In this document: positions 1 to 7,385 of the stretch, one piece after another | How positions within the stretch are numbered: position 1 is the first letter of the stretch | Layout of the letters: every line of letters begins with the position of its first letter | Source: Bacteroidota bacterium | Lineage (GTDB): Bacteria; Bacteroidota; Bacteroidia; AKYH767-A; OLB10 | Assembly: GCA_016717325.1 (NCBI GenBank) | Contig: JADKFV010000036.1 | Span: forward strand, 1 to 55,283 | Direction: 5' to 3' | Length of the DNA: 55,283 nucleotides | Program-made: the position numbers and the translations under genes | Notes under the pieces: model-generated | Told to the model about the DNA's origin: nothing | What the model saw: the letters and a program-made list of their open reading frames with translations, nothing else | The model's database searches: none

Positions 1-3
1 CTT

Positions 4-204
4 TTATAAAAGTGAAGGCCTTTTACGACACATTACCATGCTGCCGGTAATTGCATTGCGCAAATAAAATTTGCTCAGCATCAGCGAGAATAATTTTTCA
101 ATTGCTGTAAAAGCAAAACGAAAATGATTAAAAATGCTCTCGCTGTTTTCCTGCAATTTCCATTGCTCATACTGTTGCTGATATTGTTGAAGTACTAGTT
201 GCAT
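4..204 (-). CDS. Hypothetical protein, probably cut by a frameshift and the window edge
   Basis: Unrecognised 66-residue frame, the last in the leftward polysaccharide cluster; its ATG follows the upstream glycosyltransferase stop after one base. The N-terminus is glutamine-rich and followed by an amphipathic stretch (FNHFRFAFTAIEKLF). Dropping one A from the A4 run (minus strand, positions 21-24) removes the stop and keeps the frame open to the window edge. This may therefore be the beginning of a longer gene cut off here. No function can be assigned beyond membership of the operon. Confidence 0.35.
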   Translation of the reverse strand: MQLVLQQYQQQYEQWKLQENSESIFNHFRFAFTAIEKLFSLMLSKFYLRNAITGSMVMCRKRPSLL

Positions 205-205
205 G

Positions 206-652
206 TTAGATAGCTTTATAAATGGTTAATAATTTATCGGCAGAAATACTCCAACTGAAATCCTTAATTCTTTCATAACCTTTATTAATCAGTTCAGTTG
301 CTTTGCCATATTCAGTTAGCACCTGCACCATTGTTTCACCAATATTCTTTTCGCTGTTGGCATCCACTAATGCTGCTGCAGCCCCTGCTACTTCGGGTAG
401 TGCAGAGTTGTTGCTGGTAATTACCGGTGTGCCACTTGCCATAGATTCTAAAACAGGAATGCCAAAACTTTCGCGCAATGATGGATACAAAAACAAACTT
501 GCTCCTGCATAAATAGAAGGCAAATCTGAATTCAAAATATAATCGGTTAACACTATATTGTTGCGTAGCGAACGTGTATCTGTTTTTTCTAAAACTGTTT
601 GTAAAAATGTTTCGTTGATATCAGCGATAACAAGAGGCAACGGATCGGCCAC
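206..652 (-). CDS. Glycosyltransferase family 4, C-terminal (nucleotide-sugar binding) part
   Basis: C-terminal half of a GT-B fold glycosyltransferase. It has the family-4 donor-binding signature: FLYPSLRESFGIPVLESMA, with the E-x7-E pair (ESFGIPVLE), then GTPVITS and NNSALPEVAG. It starts at an unconvincing GTG directly behind the N-terminal piece. Inserting one A in the A7 run (minus strand) at 696-702 joins the two into a single protein of about 380 residues (TDPKKN...NTIRAY). Cytoplasmic sugar transfer to the lipid-linked repeat unit is the expected role. Whether the break is real or an assembly error cannot be told from sequence alone. Confidence 0.85.
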   Translation of the reverse strand: MADPLPLVIADINETFLQTVLEKTDTRSLRNNIVLTDYILNSDLPSIYAGASLFLYPSLRESFGIPVLESMASGTPVITSNNSALPEVAGAAAALVDANSEKNIGETMVQVLTEYGKATELINKGYERIKDFSWSISADKLLTIYKAI

Positions 653-654
653 AC

Positions 655-1332
655 TTATGTAATAATTGCGGTAGGCACGAATGGTATTAAAAATATTTTT
701 TTAGGATCGGTGTTACCGATGTAAAAAATATAATTTTCAGGAAGTTTGTATGTGCGCTTAACAACATCAATGTGAGCGGCACTTTTTACTGCAGAAAAAT
801 GTTTTCCAAAAGCATTATAAACCACACTAATGTTTTCTGACTTGATATCTAAGATTTCGCTGATGCGCTTGCGCTCATATTCCGAAACAGTAATAACATG
901 CGATGCTTTTTTTATAGATGCCGGTACAATTAACTTACGGTAGATGCGGCCCAAGTTCTGATACCAACTCATGGTGGATGACTGCTGACTTTGTTCTAAA
1001 AAAATAACATCGTGCAAAGTAACTACTGTGGTTCCGCTATAAAGCACCGGTGCAGTATTACTGGTACAATGCAACACATCCAACTTGTATTTTTTTGCAT
1101 ACCATGGCAAAAACACTTGCTCCCAGTCGGCATAGGATACACCAGGCACTTCAACAATTTTAAAGTTTGATGTTTCTTTTAAGCATCTGTTGTCTTCTCC
1201 CTTTTTTACAAAAATGTAATACAGGTTTTCTGTATCGGTTAACTGCAATGCCTTGATCAACTCAAGCACTACAATGTCCATTCCGTGTTTTTTTGTGCGA
1301 AATATTCGCTGTGCTTCTATACCTATTCTCAT
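655..1332 (-). CDS. Glycosyltransferase family 4, N-terminal (acceptor) part
   Basis: N-terminal half of the same GT4 enzyme. It begins MRIGIEAQRIF with the typical Rossmann start, continues with VTLHDVIF and HVITVSEYERKRI, and reaches YIGNTDPKK, where families of this type enter the donor domain. The last 13 residues (after DPKK) are out of frame. The start is 4 nt after the frame-corrected stop of the preceding GT2 gene at 1337, so the two are probably translated together. Expected role: adding one sugar to the exopolysaccharide repeat on the cytoplasmic face of the membrane. Confidence 0.85.
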   Translation of the reverse strand: MRIGIEAQRIFRTKKHGMDIVVLELIKALQLTDTENLYYIFVKKGEDNRCLKETSNFKIVEVPGVSYADWEQVFLPWYAKKYKLDVLHCTSNTAPVLYSGTTVVTLHDVIFLEQSQQSSTMSWYQNLGRIYRKLIVPASIKKASHVITVSEYERKRISEILDIKSENISVVYNAFGKHFSAVKSAAHIDVVKRTYKLPENYIFYIGNTDPKKIFLIPFVPTAIIT

Positions 1333-1346
1333 TTTATTAATTGATA

Positions 1347-2498
1347 TTATGTGGTGTATGAATAAACTTTTTTGCGGCCCTTTTTGAAGTAACTATGGCT
1401 ATCCACATTCCCAGAAAGCGAGGGAAATACTTTGAAAGTGAAGATTCGCCTTTTTAATTCCGGCAATAGAGGCATAACCAATGCCGAAACTATGAGCACG
1501 AAAACAATTATAGATGCAATAAGAAAAGTAATGCCGGAAAAAGCTGTCAACAATATGAGGCTTAAACTTAAGCCCAAACAAATAACACGCGGCATTAGTG
1601 CAAATTGAATTACTTTATTAAAATAATCGCAATTGCCAAATCTTATTAATTGTGCAAACGCACTTATACAGTATTTCTTCAAAAAAAACATCTGGGCATA
1701 AGACCATCTTCTTCGTTGATTTACAAAATTGTTATGATTGGAAACTTTTTCATCATAAACTAAAATATCTTCGGCATACTCAATGGTAAGTTTGTTTTTA
1801 AGGATGCGTAATTCCATTTCTTTATCAAAGCCCGAAACCACATTCATGTCTTTCATCACCATGCGAAAAACATTCATGTCTATTATCATTCCCGAACCTA
1901 TAAGGCTTGCCGAAAGTCCAAGGGCGCGCTGCCCCTTACGGAAAATATGATTGTTGATGATTTCGCTTAATGCATCTAAACGCGACATGCTGTTGTTTTC
2001 ATTTTTTGCAACACGCCTGGCTTGTATAATTCTTGAGCCACTCTTTAAATAGTTATTTGCTTTTTGCAACATGCTTGCGTCTATGCAGTTATCTGCATCG
2101 AGCACAATGCATGCATCAAAACTTTCATGGCAACACGCTAAAAACTTTTGTATAGATTTTGCCTTGTTACGATTTTCATCTTCGGGTAATTCAAAAACCT
2201 CTGCTCCGGTTTGTTTAATATTTTCGATAGTTGATGTTTGGAAACTATCGGCCAAAACAACACACTTAAATTTCGCTTTATTATAATGTTGCGCCATTAC
2301 ACTTTGCACCGAACTTATAATTACTGTATCTTCCTTGTATCCGGGAATTAAAATCAGGATGCGCTTATTATCTACAAATTCATTGGGTAGGCTTAATTTT
2401 TCTTTTGCGCTGAAACCTGCAGCTGAAAATACAAACAGGTAAAGCGCGTTAATTGCCAGGATGAATAAGAGTGTGATGATGATGATTTGAAACAGCAT
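1347..2498 (-). CDS. Membrane glycosyltransferase family 2
   Basis: A GT2 enzyme of the processive, membrane-bound type. One N-terminal membrane helix (about 3-25) is followed by a GT-A domain with ILIPGYKED, the DAD motif (VLDADNCID) and the QxxRW signature (NQRRRWSYAQ), then two or three C-terminal helices. The last about 25 residues are in the wrong frame. Removing one T (minus strand) at 1415-1417 gives an ending of GMWIAIVTSKRAAKKF and a stop at 1337, which is the usual ending of this family. The gene opens a second transcription unit: a 106-bp gap precedes it, and that gap holds the box at 2550-2584. Confidence 0.87.
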   Translation of the reverse strand: MLFQIIIITLLFILAINALYLFVFSAAGFSAKEKLSLPNEFVDNKRILILIPGYKEDTVIISSVQSVMAQHYNKAKFKCVVLADSFQTSTIENIKQTGAEVFELPEDENRNKAKSIQKFLACCHESFDACIVLDADNCIDASMLQKANNYLKSGSRIIQARRVAKNENNSMSRLDALSEIINNHIFRKGQRALGLSASLIGSGMIIDMNVFRMVMKDMNVVSGFDKEMELRILKNKLTIEYAEDILVYDEKVSNHNNFVNQRRRWSYAQMFFLKKYCISAFAQLIRFGNCDYFNKVIQFALMPRVICLGLSLSLILLTAFSGITFLIASIIVFVLIVSALVMPLLPELKRRIFTFKVFPSLSGNVDSHSYFKKGRKKVYSYTT

Positions 2499-2549
2499 TT
2501 CGTTTTTTATTATGGTACAAAGAAACGCTGCTGGCAGGGGTTTGAGGGC

Positions 2550-2584
2550 TTAATTCGATGAATGCGGTTTTTAGGGGGTTGAAA
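2550..2584 (-). promoter_or_regulatory. 35-bp box shared with the response-regulator promoter, copy 1
   Basis: 30 of 35 bases match the sequence at 11317-11351. On the coding strand both read like AACC-rich, AAAACC, then ATCGAATTAA. The ATG-proximal edge lies 52 nt from the start codon at 2498, exactly as in the other copy. A TTTCTTTG sequence, one base off the Bacteroidota -7 box, lies between box and gene. It could be a binding site for the LytTR regulator encoded at 11376-12068; that link is inferred. Confidence 0.5.
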
Positions 2585-2605
2585 TTCCTTTACATCAGGA
2601 TGATA

Positions 2606-3487
2606 TCATTCGCTAAAGTTCCTGAATGCTCCTTTTACCATTGCCACACTGTTTTTAGAACGACCGGCAAAGGCTTCGGAGATGATATTTTTCGGCAAAG
2701 CCAGCATAAAATAATACGAGAGCGAAATAGCTTTTTTCCAACCCGTAAAGTTTCTTCTGGCAAATAAAACACGGTTCTTGGCCATGTAATGCGCTTTAAA
2801 AGGCGAGAATTTTCCAACCGATACAGACTCCTTATGCAGGATGTAAGTGAGGCCATTGTAGTAAATAGAAAAGCCTGCACGTTTTGTCATTTCGCAGTAG
2901 TCGTATTCTTCGTAGTAAATAAAAAACCTGTCGTGCAGCATACCAATTTTATTCATAACCTCGCGCTTAATGAGCATACAGGCACCGTGTGCCAAATCTG
3001 TTTTTTGCACTTCGTTATATTGCCCGTTATCGGTTTCTTTATAACCAATGGTATGGCCGCAGCAGGTATACGGATTGATAGCAGTGGTGCCGGCATATTG
3101 AATAAGATTTTCTGAATTAAAGAAAATAATTTTTGGGCTTACAATGCCCGCATCAGGATGGTCGACAAATGTTTTTAAAAGCGGCTCTAAAAAATCTGCG
3201 GGCACTTCGGTATCGTTATTCAGCAATAAAATAAAATCACCGGTAGCCACTTTCATAGCAAGATTATTTCCTCCGGTAAAGCCAAGATTTTTATCGCTCT
3301 GAATAAAAATAACTTCAGGATATTCTGATTGAAGTAATCTGTTTTCAGGAGCTGATGCATTATCCACTAAAAATATTTCGAGGTTAGGATAGGTAACTTT
3401 GCGCAAGCTGTTGAAGCATTCGCGTGTTACATCAGCCTGATTAAAATTAATAGTGATAATGGATACCTTAGGAAATTGATTTTGCAT
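2606..3487 (-). CDS. Glycosyltransferase family 2 (rhamnosyltransferase-like)
   Basis: Soluble GT-A glycosyltransferase of 293 residues. It begins with VSIITINFNQADVTRECFNS, has FLVDNAS and LGFTGGNN, and has the metal-binding LLLNNDTEVP motif. These are all hallmarks of the WcaA/RfbN-type branch of GT2. The C-terminal region (YYEEYDYCEMTKRAGF) matches the usual catalytic ED segment. It overlaps the polymerase gene by 20 nt and is therefore likely translationally coupled to it. Expected role: adding a deoxyhexose or similar sugar to the lipid-linked repeat unit. The acceptor and donor cannot be read from the sequence. Confidence 0.9.
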   Translation of the reverse strand: MQNQFPKVSIITINFNQADVTRECFNSLRKVTYPNLEIFLVDNASAPENRLLQSEYPEVIFIQSDKNLGFTGGNNLAMKVATGDFILLLNNDTEVPADFLEPLLKTFVDHPDAGIVSPKIIFFNSENLIQYAGTTAINPYTCCGHTIGYKETDNGQYNEVQKTDLAHGACMLIKREVMNKIGMLHDRFFIYYEEYDYCEMTKRAGFSIYYNGLTYILHKESVSVGKFSPFKAHYMAKNRVLFARRNFTGWKKAISLSYYFMLALPKNIISEAFAGRSKNSVAMVKGAFRNFSE

Positions 3488-4901
3488 TTTCTGATATGAT
3501 TTCGTTTTCTTTTTGTGTTAGAAAAACAATTGATAAATAAATGATGATACCTGTTGGCAATTGTCCAAAAACCTGATTGCCATAACTGGCTACCATCACT
3601 CCGGTTAAGCCACAAAAGAGTGCCATGAGTTGGTTTTTAACTTCAGGATTATGTTCTGCATTTATTTTTTTAAATGCATGATAGAGAATAAAAAAAAGCA
3701 TGAGGAGGTACAAAACCAAACCTACATAACCATACTCAGCAGCAATGCGCACATACCAGCTATCCAGTGCAAGGTTAGCTAAAAATGTATTGGGGCTGAA
3801 CCGCTGACCCCAGTAACCACCGCTGCCAACACCACCACCCAGCCAATGCACATTTAAATATTCAGCAAGTTTTTTTTGATTGGTGATGCGTACCTGCAAC
3901 GAAGCATCGTTAGGATCTAATGAGCTGCGCAATCTGCTGATCTGCGAATTTCCCTGACCGATGAAAGTGAACTTTAAAATAAAGAATACAACTGCCAATA
4001 CGGTAGAGCCTGCTATTACAATTTTGAAATTTTTTATAAGAAGTAAATACGTAAAAAATCCTACAACAGGAATTGCAAATGCTCCGCGTGTGCCAGAAAT
4101 CAACATACCGTAAAAGCATAACAATGCTGTTAGGATGTAGAATATTTTACGCATTCGCGATTTTTCGAAGATGGCCAATATGCTTGCTACCACTGCCGTG
4201 TGCGCCTGTGATGCACCAAACTGACCCGAGTCGGAATAAAAAGAGAATACGCGCAGTTTGCCAAACAACATGTGAGTGGATAAATTGCCGGGTACGTTAA
4301 GCCATGCTTTTTCTCCTGCATCAAGTCCGATGAATAATTGTTTCATTCCCCACAATGCACCTATAATCGAAAACATAAACCAAAGTGTAATAAACCAATT
4401 GAAATCTTTTTTGTGATGCAGGCATAAGTAGCCAACAAGTAGTGCCAGAAAAAAATAAAGTGCCACACCACGCATGGCATAAAACCATGCTTCGAAACTA
4501 TGTGCTTCCGGGTTTGCCAATTCAAAAATATTAATCAGCATCCAAATGGTAACGGCAATGAAAACGGGATTGGCAAGCGGTTTCCACGATATGTTTTTAA
4601 ATTCCTTAATAAAGAAAATGAAAAACAGCAGCAGTAAAATAATGTCAATCGTTAACCCCAGTGGCAATGATACATAGCGCGTTAAACCCACACTAAAAAA
4701 GTTTGCAGCCATAAGCAAGTAAAATCCCCAGCGGATATCTTTTGCAATTTTAAAAGCAATCACAGCAACAACTGCACAACCAAACAATGCAGACGGTAGC
4801 ATAATCCCAACCTTTACAACAAGCAATGCCACAAGCAATGCAGCAGCAATAACTGCAGCAAAACTTGCTATGGTTTTTACCTGTTGTGATTTTAAATTCA
4901 T
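3468..4901 (-). CDS. O-antigen/exopolysaccharide polymerase (Wzy-like, O-antigen ligase family)
   Basis: Integral membrane protein of 477 residues with about ten to twelve hydrophobic helices and a large extracytoplasmic loop near residues 300-370 (SRLRSSLDPNDASLQVRITNQ and GGGVGSGGYWGQ). This layout is typical of the Wzy_C/O-antigen ligase superfamily. It lies between the flippase (ATG/TGA overlap of 4 nt) and a GT2 gene, which fits the polymerase of a Wzx/Wzy pathway. A ligase function is possible, but the flippase, polymerase and chain-length genes together favour polymerase. Confidence 0.82.
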   Translation of the reverse strand: MNLKSQQVKTIASFAAVIAAALLVALLVVKVGIMLPSALFGCAVVAVIAFKIAKDIRWGFYLLMAANFFSVGLTRYVSLPLGLTIDIILLLLFFIFFIKEFKNISWKPLANPVFIAVTIWMLINIFELANPEAHSFEAWFYAMRGVALYFFLALLVGYLCLHHKKDFNWFITLWFMFSIIGALWGMKQLFIGLDAGEKAWLNVPGNLSTHMLFGKLRVFSFYSDSGQFGASQAHTAVVASILAIFEKSRMRKIFYILTALLCFYGMLISGTRGAFAIPVVGFFTYLLLIKNFKIVIAGSTVLAVVFFILKFTFIGQGNSQISRLRSSLDPNDASLQVRITNQKKLAEYLNVHWLGGGVGSGGYWGQRFSPNTFLANLALDSWYVRIAAEYGYVGLVLYLLMLFFILYHAFKKINAEHNPEVKNQLMALFCGLTGVMVASYGNQVFGQLPTGIIIYLSIVFLTQKENEIISENAKSIS

Positions 4902-6232
4902 TGCAATTTTAATTTAAGCAAACTCTGTTGAATGTTGGACATCGAAAATTTTGCAGCTCCGCTTTTATTCAGAAAATAAAATCCGGCAACAATGCCTGTG
5001 CTTAATGCAATACTGCTCACTGCAGCAACGCCAATAAGCGAATGATAAAAATGAAGTGCAATATAGTTACCACCAATATTAACGGTGATGAGCATAACGG
5101 TTTTTATAAAATTAAGCTTTGGCAAATGACAAGCCTCTAAAGCCACACCCAGAAAGCGATCTACAGGAAGCAATAAAACATAAAGCATAAAAACTTTTAA
5201 AATTATTGCAGATAAATTGTATTGATCAGAGCCGCTGATTAATTGAATTACATTATCTGAAAAAATAAAAACAAGCAAAGCAGCCGGAATAAACATCGCA
5301 ATTAAAACAGCCATCCGACCTATTAATAATTGCGAAAATGAAGCTGTATCATTTCTCAGATTTTGAAGTACCGGTAAAAATGTTGCTGCTACTGAGCGCA
5401 GCATCACTTCAAACACTTCGATAATTTTTTGTGCCAATGTATAAACAGCAACTGCACTTGAATTCATAAAAGCCGCTATCATAAATGTATCGGCATTGCG
5501 CAATAAGCTGCTTCCTAGCATGGTGCCCATGGTAAATTTTCCGTAACCCAAAAAGTGTTTGATCATTTTCAGACTCAAATATTTTTTGTGAAAACTAAAT
5601 CGGTTTACAAAAAAAGCAAACAGCGCACTTACGCCATAACCTGCAACCTGACTGATTACAGCGATTTGAAAAGTAAGACTGTGGTGTATTAGATAATCTG
5701 CCAATATGATGAGCAGCGAAACCGAGCAATAAATAATGCGCTGAATTAAGATGATTTTGAAATTTACTTTACCTGTATTTACCCACCAGCTCAGGTTGAA
5801 CAGAATCATCAGTAATCCCAATGCGGGATACCAATTGGAGAAATCGTTAAGCAATAAAAAATCTTTTCCTGCAAAACAAACTACAGCCTTTGTTATAAAT
5901 GTAACGGCAACCATTACCATAAAAAACGCAGTGGCAAGCAACAAAGCATTGTTTTCAATTTTGCGATTTATAAATGCATCTGCTTTATGTGTTGCAATTT
6001 CCTTTACAACAATAGTTTGCAATAAACCCTGCATCAACATATCACTAATGGAAAGTGCAGAAATAAAAAGCAACCACCGGCCAACTTCAGCCTGCGGCAT
6101 CAATCGCAACATAATAAAAAGTAATGCAAAGCCATACGCAGCCATCAGCAACTGATGCATAAATGCATACAACTGATTAATGTTTCCAGCAGAAAAAAGT
6201 TTCTTAAGCATATTGGTGTAAGATTTTTTCAA
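4898..6232 (-). CDS. Polysaccharide flippase (Wzx/MATE-like)
   Basis: 444-residue polytopic membrane protein with about 12 helices, of the polysaccharide biosynthesis/MVF superfamily. It has an early LLPQAEVG-like segment (LRLMPQAEVGRWLLF) and a conserved GYGKFTMGTMLGSS in the middle. It should move the undecaprenyl-linked repeat unit across the inner membrane for polymerisation. Its start lies 29 nt inside the end of the upstream glycosyltransferase gene, and its end overlaps the polymerase start by 4 nt. The gene itself appears intact. Confidence 0.88.
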   Translation of the reverse strand: MKKSYTNMLKKLFSAGNINQLYAFMHQLLMAAYGFALLFIMLRLMPQAEVGRWLLFISALSISDMLMQGLLQTIVVKEIATHKADAFINRKIENNALLLATAFFMVMVAVTFITKAVVCFAGKDFLLLNDFSNWYPALGLLMILFNLSWWVNTGKVNFKIILIQRIIYCSVSLLIILADYLIHHSLTFQIAVISQVAGYGVSALFAFFVNRFSFHKKYLSLKMIKHFLGYGKFTMGTMLGSSLLRNADTFMIAAFMNSSAVAVYTLAQKIIEVFEVMLRSVAATFLPVLQNLRNDTASFSQLLIGRMAVLIAMFIPAALLVFIFSDNVIQLISGSDQYNLSAIILKVFMLYVLLLPVDRFLGVALEACHLPKLNFIKTVMLITVNIGGNYIALHFYHSLIGVAAVSSIALSTGIVAGFYFLNKSGAAKFSMSNIQQSLLKLKLQ

Positions 6233-6593
6233 ACGCTGCTGCTTTGTTTTTCCAGCTATTGCTGATCGCTATTTTCACACGCTGCTGCTTTTTTTCAAAT
6301 GTATCGTTTTTTATTTCTAATGTAAGACTTTGTATAAAGTCCTTTGCATCAACTGCCGAAACAAAATTTGCAAGGTCATTCAATTGCGCAAAGTTTGTCA
6401 TTACCACAGGTAAGCCAAGAGCCAGGTATTCATTGGCTTTCATAGGATAAATATTTTTGGTAAACTCATCTTTCTTAAAAGGAATAATGCCGGCATTAAA
6501 ATTTTTCATCATTGCCGGCAATTGATTTACATCTACTGCTCCATACAATTTTACATTGCTATACTTTTTCAAACTGTCGGCCGATGCTGACAT
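6204..6593 (-). CDS. Glycosyltransferase (GT4-like), C-terminal part after an in-frame stop
   Basis: Donor-binding half of a GT-B enzyme: NVKLYGAVDVNQLPAMM, FNAGIIPFKKDE, then YPMKANEYLALGLPVVMT, the usual nucleotide-sugar region. It is in the same frame as the piece at 6651-7385. The sequence between them reads on sensibly (LEQTISNFPTWKFHFIGRIM) once the TGA at 6651-6653 is passed. The ATG at 6593 is therefore probably an internal methionine rather than a true start. See the N-terminal piece for the role. Confidence 0.75.
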   Translation of the reverse strand: MSASADSLKKYSNVKLYGAVDVNQLPAMMKNFNAGIIPFKKDEFTKNIYPMKANEYLALGLPVVMTNFAQLNDLANFVSAVDAKDFIQSLTLEIKNDTFEKKQQRVKIAISNSWKNKAAAFEKILHQYA

Positions 6594-6650
6594 GATTCTT
6601 CCGATGAAATGAAACTTCCATGTTGGGAAATTGGAAATAGTTTGTTCTAA

Positions 6651-7385
6651 TCAATCGTAATCAAGTCTGTCATCAATACTTCCAACATAACCGATATTTA
6701 TTTCTTCAGAATTGTTTTTTGGAAATCCTTTCTTCATTTCGTTTTCGAAAATTGAAAGGTCAACTCCATTAGTAACTACAAAAGATTTTTTGTCCGAAAC
6801 CGCCTTTGATTGCTGCAATGCTTCAGACGAAAAAACTAATGCATCTGCTTGTTTTGCAAAATCGTTTTCTAAGCGTTGTCCATGTTTTGAAGCCCAGTTA
6901 GAGGCGTCAATGTTATCGTAGCAATAGTAAATCGTTGCTTTTTGTTTGAATCCGCTTTGCTTAACAGAATTAAAAAACGGGTTGAAAGCATTCACTACAA
7001 TTGGCGAATTCATGTTCAGCTTTTTCATTGCTGATTTTATTCGGCCATTAATTAATTTTTTATTGATGCCTTGCACAAAGTTTAAAAGCGAATTGTTGTT
7101 GATCCAGTTGAATGGTATAACAGGAGGCAATGAAAGCACATGGATGAAAGCACCATTTTCTAATTGCACTTTTTCTATTGCAGCATCCAGTCCTAAAATT
7201 CTTTTAACCGGAATGTATTTATTGTGACGTGTGTTTACTAAAACATCTTTAATAGAGTAGGCATAATCTACATAAAGCACATTGTTAGTTGCTGCAAGTT
7301 CCTTCATTAACTGCACGGTTGATTTCATGTAATCGCCACGCCAGCTTGGGAAAGCGTGGCATACGATATCTAAACGTTTATTCAT
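6651..7385 (-). CDS. Glycosyltransferase (GT4-like), N-terminal part ending at an in-frame TGA
   Basis: Starts MNKRLDIVCHAFPSWRGDYMKST and continues with a Rossmann-like acceptor domain, including the YCYDNIDASNW and VVTNGVDLSIFE segments found before the domain hinge in GT4 enzymes. Translation stops at a TGA after GYVGSIDDRLDYD, exactly where relatives continue with a leucine-rich helix. The downstream frame is unchanged, so a single substitution (for example TTA to TGA) explains the break, unlike the other interrupted genes here, which need a frame change. The start overlaps the chain-length gene by 4 nt. Confidence 0.8.
   Translation of the reverse strand: MNKRLDIVCHAFPSWRGDYMKSTVQLMKELAATNNVLYVDYAYSIKDVLVNTRHNKYIPVKRILGLDAAIEKVQLENGAFIHVLSLPPVIPFNWINNNSLLNFVQGINKKLINGRIKSAMKKLNMNSPIVVNAFNPFFNSVKQSGFKQKATIYYCYDNIDASNWASKHGQRLENDFAKQADALVFSSEALQQSKAVSDKKSFVVTNGVDLSIFENEMKKGFPKNNSEEINIGYVGSIDDRLDYD

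Noticed and set aside
696..702. Programmed ribosomal frameshift in the GT4 gene
   Set aside because: Many unrelated genes in the window are broken in the same way, which points to a general cause; no stimulatory structure was seen.
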